Below the pieces are notes generated by a model, which saw only the letters and a list, made by a program, of their open reading frames with translations, searched no databases and was not told the origin of the DNA. 55,903 nucleotides of DNA from 630D-37 sp037447295. Its GTDB lineage: Bacteria; Chloroflexota; Anaerolineae; Anaerolineales; Villigracilaceae. Position numbers and translations under genes: made by a program. Of the stretch, positions 54,429-55,903 are shown piece by piece (within the stretch, counting starts at the first letter, position 1; the number at the start of each line of letters is the position of its first letter). The stretch lies in contig JBBIGZ010000011.1 of the NCBI GenBank assembly GCA_037447295.1, forward strand, positions 1 to 55,903, in the 5' to 3' direction.

Positions 54429-55392
54429 TCAGCTGCTGACCGACTTCGATCCGATTCGGATCGCTCAAGCCATTTGCCGCCACCAGCGCAGCGATCGTCG
54501 TGTTGAATTTGATCGCAATGGCTGTCAACGTATCCCCTGGCTGAACGATGTACGTCGTCGGGCCAGGGGATGTGCTTTCTTGGGGAATGGCGATCGGAGT
54601 GGGGACGTTCAGCTTTTCGCCCACCTTCAGCAACTGCGGGTTGGCCATCACCAGCTCCCGCACGGTCACACCGTATTTATTGGCGATTGTCTCGAAGGTC
54701 TCGCCGGGCGCAATTGTGTGCTCGATCGACTTAGGCGCAGCCGGCATTTGTGCGTTGGCAAAGCGATAGAGTTCTTCCAAGGTGCCGTTGAACAGGTTGA
54801 GGTCCACCGCCGTGTTGATCCCGTTCACCCGACCGGTCTGCGAATATTGCCAGAAGGTCCAGCGGAACCAGCCCGGTGGCAGAGGAGGGCTCATCCCTTC
54901 CACGTAGTTGTTCGGATACCAAGCGATCCAAAGCGGATAATCGTTCACCCAGGCAGGTGGACCACCGGCTACGACGAAATAGGTGCGCAAGAAGGACAAA
55001 TTCGAGTAAATGATCGGCTTTCGTCCCAGCGCCGATTCCACCGCATCCAGCCAGCTCTTGGCACGGCCGACGATGCGATCCGTGCTCTGACCTTCCGGCA
55101 CCTCGAGATCGAGCACCGCCGGCAGCTCGAGCGTGGCGCTGGCCGATTGCAGCACCTTGAGGAAGGTGTTGGCCTGTCGCTCCGCGTGCTGACTCGGTCG
55201 GAAGAAGTGATATGCCCCGCGCAACAATCCAGCGTTGCCGGCGCCGCTCCAGTTGATCGCAAAGGTGGGATCGGTATAGCGCTCCCCATCGCCAGCGCGA
55301 ATGAAAACAAAGCGCATGCCGGCGGCACGCACTTTTGGCCAATCAATGCCGGATTGCCAGTAGGAAACATCAATTCCGGGAACGGTGGGCAT
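54418..55392 (-). CDS. GH25 lysozyme-like protein with two LysM domains
   Basis: This encodes 324 residues. Residues 1-210 are a GH25 catalytic domain: GIDVSYWQSGIDWPKVRAAG at the start, FIRAGDGERYTDPTF, GAYHFFRP and LPAVLDLEVPEG with the D-x-E pair. Two LysM repeats follow (HTIAPGETFETIANKYGVTV and YIVQPGDTLTAIAIKFNTTI), which bind peptidoglycan. The enzyme should cleave the glycan strand of peptidoglycan. No signal peptide is visible, so export by another route or a late start cannot be excluded. AGGTC precedes the ATG and the gene ends inside the trxB 3' end. Confidence 0.92.
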   Translation of the reverse strand: MPTVPGIDVSYWQSGIDWPKVRAAGMRFVFIRAGDGERYTDPTFAINWSGAGNAGLLRGAYHFFRPSQHAERQANTFLKVLQSASATLELPAVLDLEVPEGQSTDRIVGRAKSWLDAVESALGRKPIIYSNLSFLRTYFVVAGGPPAWVNDYPLWIAWYPNNYVEGMSPPLPPGWFRWTFWQYSQTGRVNGINTAVDLNLFNGTLEELYRFANAQMPAAPKSIEHTIAPGETFETIANKYGVTVRELVMANPQLLKVGEKLNVPTPIAIPQESTSPGPTTYIVQPGDTLTAIAIKFNTTIAALVAANGLSDPNRIEVGQQLIIP

Positions 55393-55444
55393 GGCAGACC
55401 TCCATACAGGGTTAGCGGAAAGGGTAAGATAGGCTAAGTATACC

Positions 55445-55471
55445 AGACGGTGGACCGTGGAGCGTGGACCG
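55445..55471. repeat. Class A heptamer repeat, 4 units
   Basis: AGACGGTG, GACCGTG, GAGCGTG, GACCGAT, upstream of the lysozyme gene. Confidence 0.75.
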
Positions 55472-55541
55472 ATTGTCGCATCCGTATGCGTTTTGCCCTA
55501 TTCCCTTAGCGTCCACTATGCCTGCGGTGCTCAAGGTGCAG

Positions 55542-55547
55542 TATAAT
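55542..55547 (+). promoter_or_regulatory. Possible -10 box upstream of the LRR gene
   Basis: TATAAT, 250 bases before the ATG at 55798. No clear -35 box. Confidence 0.3.
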
Positions 55548-55647
55548 TTTCAACGATCCCGGCCGCAATTTATCTTTCTCCTTCAACCCGATCAACCCGA
55601 CACATTCGCCATCCTGCTCCCTCCCTTTCCGCCTGCCGAGGATCACC

Positions 55648-55683
55648 ATGCCTGGCTTCTATCAAACCACCCTCACCTGCATC
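55648..55683 (+). other. Possible degenerate duplicate of the LRR gene start
   Basis: An ATG at 55648 begins a 12-codon stretch that matches the start of the gene at 55798 at about 26 of 36 bases (MPGFYQTTL against MPDPYQTAL). The frame loses the match afterwards and ends without LRR residues. The rest of 55473-55797 holds no other convincing gene. Confidence 0.35.
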
Positions 55684-55797
55684 GTAGAACAGGTTTCCAA
55701 CTTGTTCCTACGCAAGCCAAAGACTTCCGCCACGCGCCCCTCTTTGCTTATGCATTCTCCTATCCGTTGACGGTCACTCCTCTCCCCGGAGCCCCCC

Positions 55798-55903
55798 ATG
55801 CCCGACCCCTACCAAACCGCCCTAGACCGCATCCGCCAAGCCGCTAAACGTGGTGCAACGAGCCTTGACCTTTCCGGCCTTTTCCTTACATCCCTGCCGC
55901 CGG
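55798..55903 (+). CDS. Leucine-rich-repeat protein, N-terminal fragment
   Basis: Only the first 35 residues fit in the window: a helix (PYQTALDRIRQAAKRG) and then GATSLDLSGLFLTSLPP, the beginning of a leucine-rich repeat. This opening is typical of large LRR proteins, including LRR-Roc-COR GTPases, in Chloroflexota and Cyanobacteria. Whether a GTPase follows is not visible. GGAG lies about 7 bases before the ATG. Confidence 0.65.
   Translation, partial: MPDPYQTALDRIRQAAKRGATSLDLSGLFLTSLPP

Noticed and set aside
55464..55847. A 127-codon plus-strand frame near the right edge
   Set aside because: Pro/His-rich product with no motif; it overlaps the LRR gene start in another frame and begins in repeat-flanking DNA.

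Overview
The window looks like a chromosomal piece of a Chloroflexota bacterium, probably Anaerolineae-like, of moderately high GC. The basis is the gene set rather than any marker sequence: a GT39/DUF2298 giant membrane protein, an isopentenyl phosphate kinase, a sphingosine-phosphate-lyase-like enzyme, a two-gene Cas4-like nuclease, a large lipoprotein alpha-2-macroglobulin beside a PbpC, and many small lipoproteins with threonine/proline-rich linkers. No rRNA, CRISPR array, phage or insertion sequence is visible. The only RNA gene seen is an initiator tRNA (13279-13350).

Layout. 1-6855 (minus): an operon of two SAM methyltransferases and two polytopic GT39-type glycosyltransferases, the last running off the left edge. 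7040-11967 (minus): EamA transporter, pth and mfd. 12098-13218 (plus): a YibE/F membrane protein broken by a one-base frameshift. 13438-15588 (minus): Cas4-like nuclease halves, a D-cysteine desulfhydrase-like enzyme and a small lipoprotein. 15773-18773 (plus): SnoaL-like protein, XRE-cupin regulator, purA and upp. 18781-21417: zinc-ribbon protein, response regulator, CBS-ACT protein and a coiled-coil nuclease-like protein with 42-bp repeats. 21592-24429 (minus): formate-THF ligase and isopentenyl phosphate kinase. 24467-29818 (plus): DUF2085 protein, then two FHA proteins, MTA phosphorylase and a SEDS (FtsW/RodA) protein fused to a penicillin-binding domain that has lost its catalytic motifs. 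29920-31353 (minus): S1P-lyase-like enzyme. 31865-41253 (plus): S1-domain protein, dipeptidase, membrane protein, alpha-2-macroglobulin and VanZ. 41287-45230 (minus): PbpC and an NADPH:ferredoxin-type reductase. 45342-55903: membrane protein, REC-Roadblock regulator, secreted metallopeptidase, clpC, Mut7-C RNase, lipoprotein, trxB, GH25-LysM lysozyme, and the start of an LRR gene at the right edge.

How they work together. Cell-envelope functions dominate: sugar transfer to lipid-linked acceptors, SEDS/FHA wall synthesis, PbpC with A2M, GH25, and secreted lipoproteins. Purine and pyrimidine salvage (purA, upp, mtnP), one-carbon metabolism (fhs) and an alternative mevalonate step (IPK) form the metabolic part.

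Two genome-wide habits stand out. Several genes have a TATAAT-like -10 box exactly 6 nt before the start codon, implying leaderless mRNAs. Short degenerate heptamer repeats (unit close to GACCGTG) sit in many intergenic gaps, often touching a start or stop codon.
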